From positions 1,240,001 through 1,304,000 of the forward strand of contig JBPPLN010000001.1 of the NCBI GenBank assembly GCA_051920445.1: a DNA stretch of 64,000 nt, in the 5' to 3' direction. This document shows, one piece after another, positions 8,424 through 17,744 of this stretch. The stretch's first letter is position 1, and every line of letters starts with the position of its first letter. Origin of the DNA: CAG-177 sp003514385 (GTDB taxonomy: Bacteria; Bacillota; Clostridia; Oscillospirales; Acutalibacteraceae). A program made the translations under genes and the position numbers. The notes under the pieces were generated by a model. The model was not told the origin of the DNA, did no database searches, and saw only the letters and a program-made list of their open reading frames with translations.

Positions 8424-10331
8424 ATGAAGAAAAATCCGTTCAAGCGGATACTCTGCATTGTCATCGCCGCAGTGATGCTCTGCTCGGTATTTGCTTCGAC
8501 CGCGGCGGCCGCCACCAAGTGCGCCTGCGGCCATTCGCCCGTTGTCATGATCTCCGGATTCGGCGCGACGATTCTCTCGGAGAAGCAGGAGGACGGCTCA
8601 TTGAAGCGCGTTTTCCCGCCCGACACCAAAGAGATTCTCAAGCTCCTCGGAGTCAATGCCCCCGACCTCGTCACTGGCATAATCGAGCTCCTCGCCCAGA
8701 AGGGCACGGACGGCATCGAAAAGCCGCTGCGCGACATCATCACTTCTATCGTTGAGCCGCTCAGAATGAACGACGACGGCACTTCCTATTACGACATCGT
8801 GCCGATACTCAGCGGCGCTAAAAACACGAGCCTTGAGGCGTTCACGAAGAACGACCAGCTCGACCTCGTCCCCTACACCGGCTCCGAGTTTCTCGACATG
8901 GAGGTTATCGGCGACGAGATAGGCGACGACCATGTTTTCAACTTCCTCTATGACTGGAGACTCAGCCACGCCGATGTTGCGGCTCAGCTCCACGATTATC
9001 TCGCAGAGGTCTGCGCCCTCACCGGACACGACAAGGTCAGCGTATACAGCATCAGCCAGGGCAGCCTGCTGCTGGGCACTTATATGTATGAGTATCCGAA
9101 CGACAACTATATCGACCGCGCGGTGTTCGACACTCCGCTTCTCGCGGGCAGCAACCTTGTCTCCGATCTCTATACCGACAAGCCCATCTCACTCAATTTT
9201 GACACCACTCTCGATATTTTAAGATCCATTCTCCACACCGAGGCGGACTTCTCGTTTGTTATGGACATCATCCATGCCGACGGCGCGAACAACATCGCCG
9301 ACTACGGACTCAAGACCATGGTTCTCCCGAGCGTCATAAACATCCCCGCATTCTGGGAGATGTGCGACCCGGAGAATTACGAATATATCAAGTCCCTGCG
9401 CCTCGACTCCGTCAAGAATGCAAAGCTCATTGAAAAAGTCGAGAAAGTCAGAAACGGCTTCATGTCCCACATTTCCGAGACCCTCTATGCTCAGCAGAAG
9501 AAGGGAGTCAGCGTCTCGATAAAGGCTTGCTCCGGCGTGCCGCTCGCATCGGGCACCGTTGACAACAGCGACGGCATAGTCAACATGAAGTATTCCTGCG
9601 GCGCCGTCTGCGCGCCCTTCGGCGAGACTTTCCCCGCCGACTACAAGCAGGCAGTCAAGACGGGCAAGAACAACATCTCGCCCGACAGAACGGTTGACCT
9701 CTCGACCGGCTATATGCCCGAGCGCACATGGGTAGTCAACCGCCACTATCACGGTCAGGCGGAATGGGATCCCCGCACCTACTCCCTGCTCATGGATCTC
9801 CTGCTCACCGACAACATCAAAGACGCATATTCGCACATCGAATATCCCCAGTTCATGGAGAGCCTCGCTCCGACGAGCGACGTAGTCGTTCTCTTCAAGA
9901 GCACGAACTCCTCGTTCCTGCCGACTCTCTCGAAGCACCTCTTCTCCTGCAACTCCGTCATGGTCAAGAACCTGTCGAAGAAGGATAAGATAAAGATCTC
10001 TTCGATAACCTCGGAGAATGGCACGCTGAACTTCGCCCTGCCCTATCCGATAGTTCTTGAAGCAGGCGAGAGCGCCGAGATAGCCTTCACCGGAAAGGTT
10101 CCCGCGACCGAGAGCTACGACAAGATAACCGTTGCCTACAAGCGCATGACCGTCACCGGCAAGGACGCGACCCGCGACTTCGGCTTCACCGTGACCCGCA
10201 ACTATTCGGGTATTACAAAAGCAGACCTCACCCCCGCATATATCATCACCGCTATCCGCATAGCGCATGATATACGCGATATCATTGCGCGGATAGATGC
10301 GATCTTCTCGTTCATCAACGGGATAAAATAA
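8424..10331 (+). CDS. Secreted LCAT-like lipase/acyltransferase
   Basis: The product has 635 residues from ATG 8424, chosen because AAAGGAG lies 9 nt upstream and a signal peptide follows at once (Lys/Arg start, hydrophobic core, ASTAAAA cleavage region near residue 30). The mature domain opens with HSPVVMISGFGATIL. It has FLYDWRL, as in LCAT-type enzymes, and a nucleophile elbow SISQGS with Ser211. This is SxSxG rather than the usual GxSxG. A later HYHGQAEWDP could provide the His. The last 150 residues look like a beta-sandwich (EAGESAEIAFTGKVP) followed by a helix. A secreted lipid or ester hydrolase is likely. The substrate is not evident. Confidence 0.7.
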   Translation: MKKNPFKRILCIVIAAVMLCSVFASTAAAATKCACGHSPVVMISGFGATILSEKQEDGSLKRVFPPDTKEILKLLGVNAPDLVTGIIELLAQKGTDGIEKPLRDIITSIVEPLRMNDDGTSYYDIVPILSGAKNTSLEAFTKNDQLDLVPYTGSEFLDMEVIGDEIGDDHVFNFLYDWRLSHADVAAQLHDYLAEVCALTGHDKVSVYSISQGSLLLGTYMYEYPNDNYIDRAVFDTPLLAGSNLVSDLYTDKPISLNFDTTLDILRSILHTEADFSFVMDIIHADGANNIADYGLKTMVLPSVINIPAFWEMCDPENYEYIKSLRLDSVKNAKLIEKVEKVRNGFMSHISETLYAQQKKGVSVSIKACSGVPLASGTVDNSDGIVNMKYSCGAVCAPFGETFPADYKQAVKTGKNNISPDRTVDLSTGYMPERTWVVNRHYHGQAEWDPRTYSLLMDLLLTDNIKDAYSHIEYPQFMESLAPTSDVVVLFKSTNSSFLPTLSKHLFSCNSVMVKNLSKKDKIKISSITSENGTLNFALPYPIVLEAGESAEIAFTGKVPATESYDKITVAYKRMTVTGKDATRDFGFTVTRNYSGITKADLTPAYIITAIRIAHDIRDIIARIDAIFSFINGIK

Positions 10332-10343
10332 CAATATAAAATT

Positions 10344-10385
10344 AAAGCGAGCGACATAACCGAGATTATGCCGCCCGCTTTTTGT
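10344..10385. terminator. Intrinsic terminator after the esterase gene
   Basis: AAGCGaGCGaCATAA pairs imperfectly with TTATGcCGCcCGCTT and is followed by TTTTTG. It separates the convergent esterase and anti-sigma genes. Confidence 0.75.
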
Positions 10386-10394
10386 TATGCTCTT

Positions 10395-11210
10395 TTATCC
10401 TATAAGCTCCGCAACATACAGGCTCTCGTATATGCTCCCGTCGGAGGGAGATACATATTTCCCGAGGTCAACGAGTATCGCGTCTGCTTTTCCTTTAAAT
10501 TCATAGCACTTCACACCGTTGACTTCGCCTAAATACTCGCCCTTTTCGGGGACGGGACAGATATAAGCCGTTTCGCTCACTATCCCGTATTTTTTTCCGC
10601 GAAGCTCAAAAATGCCGTCCAATATGCAGTCATAGCGCAGGACAATACCGTTTTTCTTGTCCCCTATGCTCTGTTCCATGGGGATATTTTTCAGCGAATA
10701 GACGGCGATTTCCGTGCCGTTTATTTTTTCGCGGTGCAGCGGACCTAAATCGGAATCCGTCAGCGCGAGGTTGTCGCCCGCATACCCGTAAAGTCTGTGA
10801 TTCCAGACCTTATATGTCGGGATGCAAACACCCGCCACGCTGCCGCCGTGGGAAACGGCCGCTGTCGTTTTCTCCGCCGTCTGCGAAACAGTCTCGCCTG
10901 GCACTTTCTTTTCGGGCTCTCCCGCTCTGTCCGTCGCGATTTGACCACCTCGCTCCGTGCCGTTTTCGGTATTCAAAGTCGAATCGGAAGCGGGAAGTCC
11001 CAGGCTTTTGCCGACTGCTAAAACGGATATGAGAACCGTGCAAGCCGCAATGCACGCCGCCGCGGCATACCAAACCTTTTTCGGATGACCCTTGGCTTTG
11101 CTTTCCCGAACACTTTGAATCGGCTTATCCTTGATTTTATCCCAGACCTCCTCCGGGGCTTTAAAACTCATTGCGTCTCTCATGAATTTTTCTGTTGATT
11201 TATGCCTCAT
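10395..11210 (-). CDS. Putative anti-sigma factor, single-pass membrane protein
   Basis: The product has 271 residues. An N-terminal cytoplasmic segment of about 45 residues (MRHKSTEKFMRDAMSFKAPE) is followed by one transmembrane helix (about 47-68, VWYAAAACIAACTVLISVLAV). A low-complexity Thr/Glu linker and a folded extracytoplasmic part follow. The start overlaps the 3' end of the sigma gene by 11 bp, so the two are translationally coupled. Sigma followed by single-pass protein is the usual arrangement for membrane anti-sigma factors. The partner role is inferred from position and topology. No anti-sigma zinc motif is present and the external signal is unknown. Confidence 0.6.
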   Translation of the reverse strand: MRHKSTEKFMRDAMSFKAPEEVWDKIKDKPIQSVRESKAKGHPKKVWYAAAACIAACTVLISVLAVGKSLGLPASDSTLNTENGTERGGQIATDRAGEPEKKVPGETVSQTAEKTTAAVSHGGSVAGVCIPTYKVWNHRLYGYAGDNLALTDSDLGPLHREKINGTEIAVYSLKNIPMEQSIGDKKNGIVLRYDCILDGIFELRGKKYGIVSETAYICPVPEKGEYLGEVNGVKCYEFKGKADAILVDLGKYVSPSDGSIYESLYVAELIG

Positions 11211-11751
11211 CCGTATGCACTCCTTTTCGGTCGAAATAACGCCTCAGCTTAGTGAGAGCGTAGCCGTATTTTGAACGGACAGACAAATAGGGGAGGTTCA
11301 AAACCTTGGCGATCTCCGTCTGCTTCAGGCCGGAATACAGATACAGCGATACTATCTGCCTCTCTGTTTCGCTCAGCGTTTTCAAGGCTTCCAGCGCAAG
11401 CATCGCGTTTTCGGTCTGCTCAAAACCCTCCGTGTCACCGGGCAGCAAATCAAGGCTCTCGCTGTCTACCGTCAAAAGCCTTGCGTTTTCCTTCATGCAG
11501 TCCATGCAGCAGTTGCGCGCTATGGCGAAAATCCACGCCCTCGCATTTGTGCCGGGCTTGTAGCCGCAGGCAGACTGCATAATATTAAGAAATGTCTCCG
11601 CTTCTATATCCTCCGCGAGCTGCCTGCTGCGAACCAACGACAGCGCAAACCGAAAGATCGGATCTTTCATGTCAAGATATAATCGGCTCAGAGCGTCTCT
11701 GTCTCCCGCGGCGATTTCGCAAATACACAGATCCAACTGCCTACCTGTCAT
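11200..11751 (-). CDS. ECF-type RNA polymerase sigma factor
   Basis: About 183 residues from ATG 11751 (GGAAG about 10 nt upstream). An in-frame ATG at 11811 would add 20 residues without a better ribosome site. Region 2 is seen in LYLDMKDPIFRFALSLVRSR with the AEDIEAETFLNIMQ core-binding helix. Region 4 is seen as LSETERQIVSLYLYSGLKQT followed by the HTH EIAKVLNLPYLSVRSKYGYA. It should direct RNA polymerase to a small regulon that includes its own operon with the membrane partner downstream. The signal is unknown. Confidence 0.88.
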   Translation of the reverse strand: MTGRQLDLCICEIAAGDRDALSRLYLDMKDPIFRFALSLVRSRQLAEDIEAETFLNIMQSACGYKPGTNARAWIFAIARNCCMDCMKENARLLTVDSESLDLLPGDTEGFEQTENAMLALEALKTLSETERQIVSLYLYSGLKQTEIAKVLNLPYLSVRSKYGYALTKLRRYFDRKGVHTDEA

Positions 11752-11842
11752 CAATTTCACTTCCCGTCTTTGTCTTTCGTCTATATATCCGTTTGAACGG
11801 TCGGAATGCATAAAATTTTTACCTTTTCTTTTGGCACAAGCA

Positions 11843-11876
11843 TAAAATTATCCCGCCGAAAAACTCGACGGGATTT
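11843..11876 (-). terminator. Intrinsic terminator of the hisS-aspS operon
   Basis: On the minus strand ATCCCGtCGA pairs with TCGGCGGGAT (one mismatch) across a T-rich loop and is followed by AATTTTATG. It lies just past the aspS stop. Confidence 0.65.
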
Positions 11877-11887
11877 CTCTTTTTCCG

Positions 11888-13222
11888 TTACGGGGTGAGT
11901 CTGTTCGGGCCTCTGAAGAGGAACATCGCTTCCTTGATGTGCAGTCCGAGCATGAGCATGGTCAGGCGGTCGATACCGATTCCGAAGCCGCCGTGGGGCG
12001 GGCAGCCGTATTTGAAGAATTCGAGATAGAATTCAACATCCTTCTCGAGTCCCTTCTCCTGCGCCTGGCTCTTGAGCACATCGTATCTGTGCTCGCGCTG
12101 CGCGCCGGTGGTTATCTCGACGCCGCGCCAGATGAGGTCGTAGCCCTGCGGCACGCCGTTCTCGTCGCGCATATGGTAGAACGCGCGCTTCTCGGCGCTG
12201 TAGTCGGTGATGAACAGGAACTCGTGACCGTATTTCTTCATGACCCAGTCGTAGCTCAGACGCTCGGCGTCGGTCGTGAGGTCGCCCTTTTCGCTGTCGG
12301 GCACGGTATAGCCGAACTCCTTTTCGAGCTCGTCATAGAGATCGGCAAGCTTTATGACCGGGAACGGGGTCGTCGGGACGATAACCTCCTTGCCGAACAG
12401 CTCCTTTATCTCCTCGCCGTACTTCTCCTTGACCGATTTAAGCATATATGTCAGCAGCTCCTCCTCCATCTTCATGACATCTTTGAAAGAGGTGATGTAA
12501 CTGAACTCAAGGTCGAAGCCGGAGAACTCGGTGGTGTGCTTGTTGGTGTATGATTTTTCAGCTCTGAAAACGGGGCCGACTTCAAATATGCGCTCGAAGC
12601 CGCTCGCCATTGCCATCTGCTTATAGAACTGCGGGCTCTGCGCAAGATAGGCGAGACGGTCAAAATACTTGACCTCAAAAACCTCCGCGCCGCTCTCGCT
12701 CGCCGCGCCGATGAGCTTCGGGGTGTGAATCTCGATGAAATTATGGTCTATCAGGAACTGACGCATGGCGTTGACCATGACGGTCTGAACCTTGAACATG
12801 AGCTGATTTTCGTCGGTGCGAAGGTCGATCCAGCGGTAGTCAATGCGCTGGTCGATGCTCGAGCGCTCAACGCCCGGACGCTTCTTAGTCGCAGGGATCT
12901 CCTTGCGCACTATCGGCAGCGCGTCGGCTATCGACTCTGCGGTTATCGACTCGGGGATAATCTCAATTCCGCCCATCTTGACGAAATCGTTCTCGACAGC
13001 AGTGCCGACGACCGAGATAACGGAATCCTGAGTCAGGGTCGCTATCACGGGGCAGAGCTCCGGCAGCTTCTCTTTCTCGACGGTTATCTGGATTTTTCCG
13101 GTGATATCCTTGAGCACGATGAAAGCCATATACTTGCTGTCGCGCAGGTTCTCGACGAAGCCCTGAACGAGCACGGGTTTGCCGAGATTATTTTTGATGT
13201 CCGCAATGTAAGTTCTCTCCAT
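11888..13222 (-). CDS. aspS: Aspartyl-tRNA synthetase, archaeal type, probably non-discriminating
   Basis: 444 residues. An OB-fold anticodon domain (LVQGFVENLRDSKYMAFIVL) is followed by the class II core. Motif 2 is in FERIFEVGPVFRAEKSYTNK, and GFGIGIDRLTM plus the FRGPNRLTP end form motif 3. It lacks the ~100-residue GAD insertion of the ~590-residue bacterial AspRS usually found after hisS in Firmicutes. It therefore belongs to the short archaeal/AspRS2 form. With gatCAB in the same window, it probably charges both tRNA(Asp) and tRNA(Asn), with GatCAB converting Asp-tRNA(Asn) to Asn-tRNA(Asn). The start overlaps the hisS stop by 1 nt (TAATG). Confidence 0.9.
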   Translation of the reverse strand: MERTYIADIKNNLGKPVLVQGFVENLRDSKYMAFIVLKDITGKIQITVEKEKLPELCPVIATLTQDSVISVVGTAVENDFVKMGGIEIIPESITAESIADALPIVRKEIPATKKRPGVERSSIDQRIDYRWIDLRTDENQLMFKVQTVMVNAMRQFLIDHNFIEIHTPKLIGAASESGAEVFEVKYFDRLAYLAQSPQFYKQMAMASGFERIFEVGPVFRAEKSYTNKHTTEFSGFDLEFSYITSFKDVMKMEEELLTYMLKSVKEKYGEEIKELFGKEVIVPTTPFPVIKLADLYDELEKEFGYTVPDSEKGDLTTDAERLSYDWVMKKYGHEFLFITDYSAEKRAFYHMRDENGVPQGYDLIWRGVEITTGAQREHRYDVLKSQAQEKGLEKDVEFYLEFFKYGCPPHGGFGIGIDRLTMLMLGLHIKEAMFLFRGPNRLTP

Positions 13223-14580
13223 TATCTGAGCCCTCCAAAGAGATTTGATATATCGGCAGCGTTGAGATCTCCGTCGTTGATGCTGTCCGCAAAGGCGTTT
13301 GCCGCAGCCTGAACGAGAGCCGACGAGAATTCATCGCTGAAGTTTTCGATTGAGAAAGCGGTCTTTTCGCCGTTTTCCATGTTCTTGACGAGGACTTCGC
13401 CCTTGGCGATATCGTCGTCGCCTATAACGCAGGTGAAGCGTGCGCCCAGTTTGTCGGCGTATTTCATCTGAGCCTTGACCGAGCGTCCCGCAACGTCAAA
13501 CTGCGCGCTGACTCCGTCCGAGCGGAGATCCGTGCAGAGCTTCGCCGCAACGAGCGAAGCGGCGTCGCCGATTGAGCCGATATAGATATCGCACTTCTGG
13601 TCGCCGGGCAGCTCAATGCCCTGCGCCTCGATAACGCTGAGCAGGCGCTCGAGTCCCATTGCGAAGCCGAGCGACGGGGTGTGCTGACCGCCGAGCTCTT
13701 CAATGAGTCCGTCATAGCGTCCGCCGCCGCCGCAGACAAGTCCGTCGGTCTTGTCGTTGTGCGAGACGAATTCGAAAACGGTCTTTGTATAGTAATCAAG
13801 TCCGCGCACGATGTGCGGATTGACGACATAGTCTATCATCAGCGCGTCAAGATAGCTCTTGACCTTCTCGAAATGCTCGCGGCACTCGTCGCAGAGATAG
13901 TCGAGCATAACGGGCGCGCCCTCGGCTATCTTCGAGCAGACGGGGCTCTTGCAGTCGAGAATACGCATAGGGTTGCGCTCGAGCCTGTCGAGGCAGGTAC
14001 CGCACAGCTCGTCTTTATACTGCTCAAAATATGCCTTGAGCGCCTTGTGATACTCGGCGCGGCAGGTCGGGCAGCCGATCGAGTTTATCTCGAGCGTCAA
14101 GTCCTCGATTCCGAGGAAAGCGAATATTTCGGCGGCGAGGGAAATTATCTCGGCATCGGCGGCGGGAGCCGGAGTGCCGAAGACCTCAACGCCGAACTGG
14201 TGGAACTCCCTGTATCTGCCGGACTGCGGCTTCTCGTAGCGATAGCACGAGGTTATATAGCAGGTCTTCTGCGGCAGGGGCTCGTTGAAAAGCCCGTGCT
14301 CCAGGAATGCGCGCGCAGCGCCCGCAGTCCCCTCGGGTCGGAGCGTTATAGAACGTCCGCCCTTGTCGAGAAAAGTGTACATCTCCTTCTGCACGACATC
14401 GGTGGTGTCGCCGACGCCGCGGGCAAACAGCTCCGTATGCTCGAACACGGGAGTGCGAATCTCCTTGAAGCCGAAACGCGAGGCTATATCGAGCAGGGTA
14501 TTTTCAAGGAAGCGGTTTTTATAGCTCGCCGCGGGCAGCACATCCTGAGTGCCCTTGACAGCTTTCGTAAAAAGAGCCAT
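13222..14580 (-). CDS. hisS: Histidyl-tRNA synthetase
   Basis: 452 residues, class II. The start FTKAVKGTQDVLPA is typical. Motif 2 is RYEKPQSGRYREFHQFGVE, the HisA motif RGLDYYTKTVFEF, and motif 3 GFAMGLERLL. A Cys cluster (CPTCRAEYH...CGTC...CSKIAEG...CDECREH) marks the insertion domain found in many Firmicutes HisRS. The C-terminal anticodon domain follows. GAAGGAAC precedes the ATG. It is the first gene of hisS-aspS. Confidence 0.95.
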   Translation of the reverse strand: MALFTKAVKGTQDVLPAASYKNRFLENTLLDIASRFGFKEIRTPVFEHTELFARGVGDTTDVVQKEMYTFLDKGGRSITLRPEGTAGAARAFLEHGLFNEPLPQKTCYITSCYRYEKPQSGRYREFHQFGVEVFGTPAPAADAEIISLAAEIFAFLGIEDLTLEINSIGCPTCRAEYHKALKAYFEQYKDELCGTCLDRLERNPMRILDCKSPVCSKIAEGAPVMLDYLCDECREHFEKVKSYLDALMIDYVVNPHIVRGLDYYTKTVFEFVSHNDKTDGLVCGGGGRYDGLIEELGGQHTPSLGFAMGLERLLSVIEAQGIELPGDQKCDIYIGSIGDAASLVAAKLCTDLRSDGVSAQFDVAGRSVKAQMKYADKLGARFTCVIGDDDIAKGEVLVKNMENGEKTAFSIENFSDEFSSALVQAAANAFADSINDGDLNAADISNLFGGLR

Positions 14581-14608
14581 GTTTTTGTTCCTTCCATAAA
14601 AACATTAA

Positions 14609-14627
14609 ATCCCGCCGTTGGCGGGAT
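14609..14627. other. GC-rich hairpin upstream of hisS
   Basis: ATCCCGCC-gtt-GGCGGGAT is a perfect 8-bp stem lying 29 bp before the hisS start, between hisS and the mgsA terminator. It may be an extra terminator for mgsA or a leader hairpin of hisS. Confidence 0.5.
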
Positions 14628-14644
14628 GAGCGAAAAAGCTCCGG

Positions 14645-14680
14645 AAAAATCCGCCCGGCGGGAAATACCGCCGGGGCGGG
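14645..14680 (-). terminator. Intrinsic terminator after mgsA
   Basis: On the minus strand CCGCCCCGGCGG pairs with CCGCCGGGCGG around a TATTTC loop and is followed by ATTTTT. It begins a few bases after the mgsA stop. Confidence 0.8.
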
Positions 14681-14687
14681 TCAAAGC

Positions 14688-15089
14688 TTATTTCGGGTTG
14701 ACTATATCGCGCCAATCAAGGTCGCCGCGCGCAAGGCTGTGAATAAGCGCCTCGGCGGTGGCTATATTGGTGGCAACGGGGATGTTGTGCACGTCGCAGA
14801 GTCTGAGAAGATTTGCTTCGTTGGGCTCGTGCGGCTTGGGTGTGAGCGGATCTCTGAACATGAGCAGAAGATCGATCTCGTTGCAGGCTATTCTGGAGGC
14901 TATCTGCTGGTCGCCGCCCTGACTTCCGCTGAGGAAGCGCTGAATCTCAAGTCCCGTTGCCTCGGCTACGAGCTTGCCCGTAGTGCCAGTCGCGCACAGG
15001 GAATGGCGGCTCAGGATACCGCAATAAGCTATACAGAACTGGGTCATAAGTTCTTTTTTTGAGTCGTGAGCCATGAGAGCGATGTTCAT
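14688..15089 (-). CDS. mgsA: Methylglyoxal synthase
   Basis: 133 residues. The start MNIALMAHDSKKELM, the phosphate-binding ATGTTGK near residues 33-39 and SGSQGGDQQIASRI near 54-67 carry the family's binding and catalytic residues, including the Asp of GGDQQ. LMFRDPLTPKPHEPN then leads to the His/Asn-rich region. It converts dihydroxyacetone phosphate to methylglyoxal and phosphate, a bypass of lower glycolysis used when phosphate is short. It has a short gap from gyrA and its own terminator. The family is clear. Confidence 0.94.
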   Translation of the reverse strand: MNIALMAHDSKKELMTQFCIAYCGILSRHSLCATGTTGKLVAEATGLEIQRFLSGSQGGDQQIASRIACNEIDLLLMFRDPLTPKPHEPNEANLLRLCDVHNIPVATNIATAEALIHSLARGDLDWRDIVNPK

Positions 15090-15211
15090 TGTGTATCCCC
15101 CTTTTCCGAGTTGTTGACTTCGCTGGTCATGTTAATATCATATCAGAGAAACCGGGTTATGACAAGAGTTATTTGTAACTTCTTACAAAATTTTAATAAA
15201 AACCCGACCTA

Positions 15212-17725
15212 TTATTCCTCTGTTTCGGAATTTTCGCTGTCTTCGGCAGGTGACACTTCCTCAGCCGCGGTTTCTTCCGGCTTTTCCTGATCTTCCTCGC
15301 TCGGAGTGCAGGCGACGGTAACCAACTGCTCGCCCTCGGACACACGCATGACTCTGACGCCCTTGGAGGGTCTTGCAAATGTGCTTATCTGTGAGACAGG
15401 GATGCGGATTATAATGCCGTCGGACGAGATGAAGATGACATCCTCGCTCTCGTCAACGACCGCTATTGCGGCAACGTCGCCGTAGGTCTCGGTGCGGTAG
15501 TTTATCGTACCCTTGCCGCCTCTCGACTGGAGTCTGTAGTCGGAGGGCTCGCTGCGTCTGCCGTAGCCGGTGGTGCTGACGGTGAGGACAGCCTTTGCAT
15601 CGTCGAGCACTTCCATGCCGACGACCTCGTCGCCCTCGCGCAGCTCAATCGCCTTGACGCCGCGCGCCGTTCTGCCGAGCGGTCTCGCGTCGTTTTCATT
15701 GAAGCGGATGCCCATGCCCTTGCGCGTGGCTATGAGCAGGTCGTCGTTGCCGGAGGTCAGGCGCACCCAAGCGAGCTCGTCGTCATCGTCGAGATTTATC
15801 GCGATAACGCCGTTCTTGCGGACGTTGCGGTAAGCGTCGAGGCTCGTGCGCTTGATGATACCCTTGCGCGTGACCATGCAGAGGAACGCATCGGGGTCAT
15901 ATTCGGGCACTCTTATCATCGCCGACACCTTTTCGCCCGCCTCGAGGGGCAGGAGGTTGACTATATTCATGCCCTTGCTGTTTCTCGAGCCCTCGGGCAC
16001 TTCGTAGCCCTTGAGACGGTAAGTTCTGCCGCGGGTGGTGAAGAACATGACGTAATCGTGGGTGGAGCAGGTAAACATGGTCTTTGCCACGTCCTCCTCG
16101 CGCCTTGTCATGCCCTTGACGCCTCTGCCGCCGCGGTGCTGGATCGTGTATGCGTCGGCGGGGATACGCTTGATATAGCCGAGATTCGTCATGGTGAACA
16201 CGCAGGTCTCCTCGGGGATAAGATCCTCGATATCGACCTCGCCGCTGACATTTTCAATGACGGTGCGGCGGTCGTCGCCGAACTTCTCGGCGATGGCGCC
16301 GGTCTCCTCGCGGACTATAGTAAGTATCCTCGACTCGTTCGAGAGAATATCTATAAAGTCGGCTATCTTCGCCTTGAGCTGAGCCATCTCGTCCTCGACC
16401 TTTATGCGCTCGAGTCCGGTCAGCTGGCCGAGTCTCATCTGGACTATCGCCTGCGCCTGAATCTCATCGAGACCGAAGCGGTTCATGAGCGCTTCGCGTC
16501 CCTCGGGGATGCTCTTTGACGCGCGCAGAATGGCTATGACCTCGTCGATGAAATCGAGAGCCGTGAGCAAGCCCTCGAGTATATGGGCGCGCTCCTGAGC
16601 TTTTTTCAGATCGTACCTTGTGCGGCGGGTGACTATCTCGCACTGGTAGTCTATATACTGCTGGAGAATCTGCTTAAGGGTGAGTATCTTCGGCTCGCCG
16701 TTTACGAGGGCGAGCATAATCACGCCGAAGGTAGACTGGAGCTGAGTGTAGGTATAGAGCTGATTCAAAACTACCTGCGGATTCGCGTCGCGCTTCAAGG
16801 TGATGTCGATGTGCATACCGGAGCGCGAGGAATAGTCGTGGATATCGGATATGCCCTCGATGCGCTTATCCTTGACGAGATCCGCCATGCTCTCTATGAG
16901 CTTCGCCTTGTTGACACCGTAGGGTATCTCGGTGACAACTATCTTGTGGCGGTCGCCCTTTGTCTCGACTATCTCGGCGCGGGCGCGGACTATAATTTTG
17001 CCGCGGCCTGTGCCGTAGGCGGCGCGTATGCCCGCTCTGCCCATGATTATTCCGCGGGTCGGGAAATCGGGGCCTGGCAGATGAGTCATAAGCTCCTCGA
17101 GAGTCGCGTCGGGGTTATCTATCAGGCAGTTCATGGCGGCTACGACCTCGCGCAGATTGTGCGGAGGGATATTTGTCGCCATACCGACCGCTATGCCGAC
17201 AGAGCCGTTTACAAGCAGATTCGGATATCTCGACGGGAGCACCGTGGGCTCCTTGAGTCGGTCATCGTAGTTCGGGATAAAATCGACCGTGTCCTTGTCG
17301 ATATCCGTCAGCATTTCGAGAGAAAGCTTTTTGAGCTTTGACTCGGTGTAACGGTAGGCGGCGGGCGGGTCGCCGTCGACGGAACCGAAGTTGCCGTGGC
17401 CGTCAACGAGCGTATATCTCATGGAGAAGTCCTGCGCCAAACGCACCATGGCGTCATAGACGGAGGCGTCGCCGTGAGGATGATAGCGGCCGAGCACCGA
17501 ACCGACCGTGTCCGCACATTTGCGGTACGGCTTGTCGGGATAAAGGCCGTTTTCGTACATGGTGTAAAGTATGCGTCTGTGGACGGGCTTCAAGCCGTCG
17601 CGCACATCGGGCAGAGCACGCGAGGTGATGACCGACATGGAGTAATCCAGAAAGGATTTGCGCACTTCTCTATTGATCTCGACATTGATTATTTTTTGTT
17701 CGTTATATGCTTCGTCAAAGCTCAC
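15212..17725 (-). CDS. gyrA: DNA gyrase subunit A
   Basis: 837 residues. The breakage-reunion domain has the DNA-cleaving Tyr126 (YRYTE). The C-terminal beta-pinwheel carries the GyrA box QHRGGRGVKG that lets gyrase wrap DNA and introduce negative supercoils, so this is gyrase and not ParC. The C-terminal tail is acidic (EEDQEKPEETAAEE). The quinolone-determining segment reads HGDASVYD: Ala87 stands where E. coli has Ser83, and the Asp87 equivalent is kept. It lies 19 bp after gyrB, in one operon. Confidence 0.96.
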   Translation of the reverse strand: MSFDEAYNEQKIINVEINREVRKSFLDYSMSVITSRALPDVRDGLKPVHRRILYTMYENGLYPDKPYRKCADTVGSVLGRYHPHGDASVYDAMVRLAQDFSMRYTLVDGHGNFGSVDGDPPAAYRYTESKLKKLSLEMLTDIDKDTVDFIPNYDDRLKEPTVLPSRYPNLLVNGSVGIAVGMATNIPPHNLREVVAAMNCLIDNPDATLEELMTHLPGPDFPTRGIIMGRAGIRAAYGTGRGKIIVRARAEIVETKGDRHKIVVTEIPYGVNKAKLIESMADLVKDKRIEGISDIHDYSSRSGMHIDITLKRDANPQVVLNQLYTYTQLQSTFGVIMLALVNGEPKILTLKQILQQYIDYQCEIVTRRTRYDLKKAQERAHILEGLLTALDFIDEVIAILRASKSIPEGREALMNRFGLDEIQAQAIVQMRLGQLTGLERIKVEDEMAQLKAKIADFIDILSNESRILTIVREETGAIAEKFGDDRRTVIENVSGEVDIEDLIPEETCVFTMTNLGYIKRIPADAYTIQHRGGRGVKGMTRREEDVAKTMFTCSTHDYVMFFTTRGRTYRLKGYEVPEGSRNSKGMNIVNLLPLEAGEKVSAMIRVPEYDPDAFLCMVTRKGIIKRTSLDAYRNVRKNGVIAINLDDDDELAWVRLTSGNDDLLIATRKGMGIRFNENDARPLGRTARGVKAIELREGDEVVGMEVLDDAKAVLTVSTTGYGRRSEPSDYRLQSRGGKGTINYRTETYGDVAAIAVVDESEDVIFISSDGIIIRIPVSQISTFARPSKGVRVMRVSEGEQLVTVACTPSEEDQEKPEETAAEEVSPAEDSENSETEE

Positions 17726-17744
17726 AGAGATCTACTCCTTTCCG

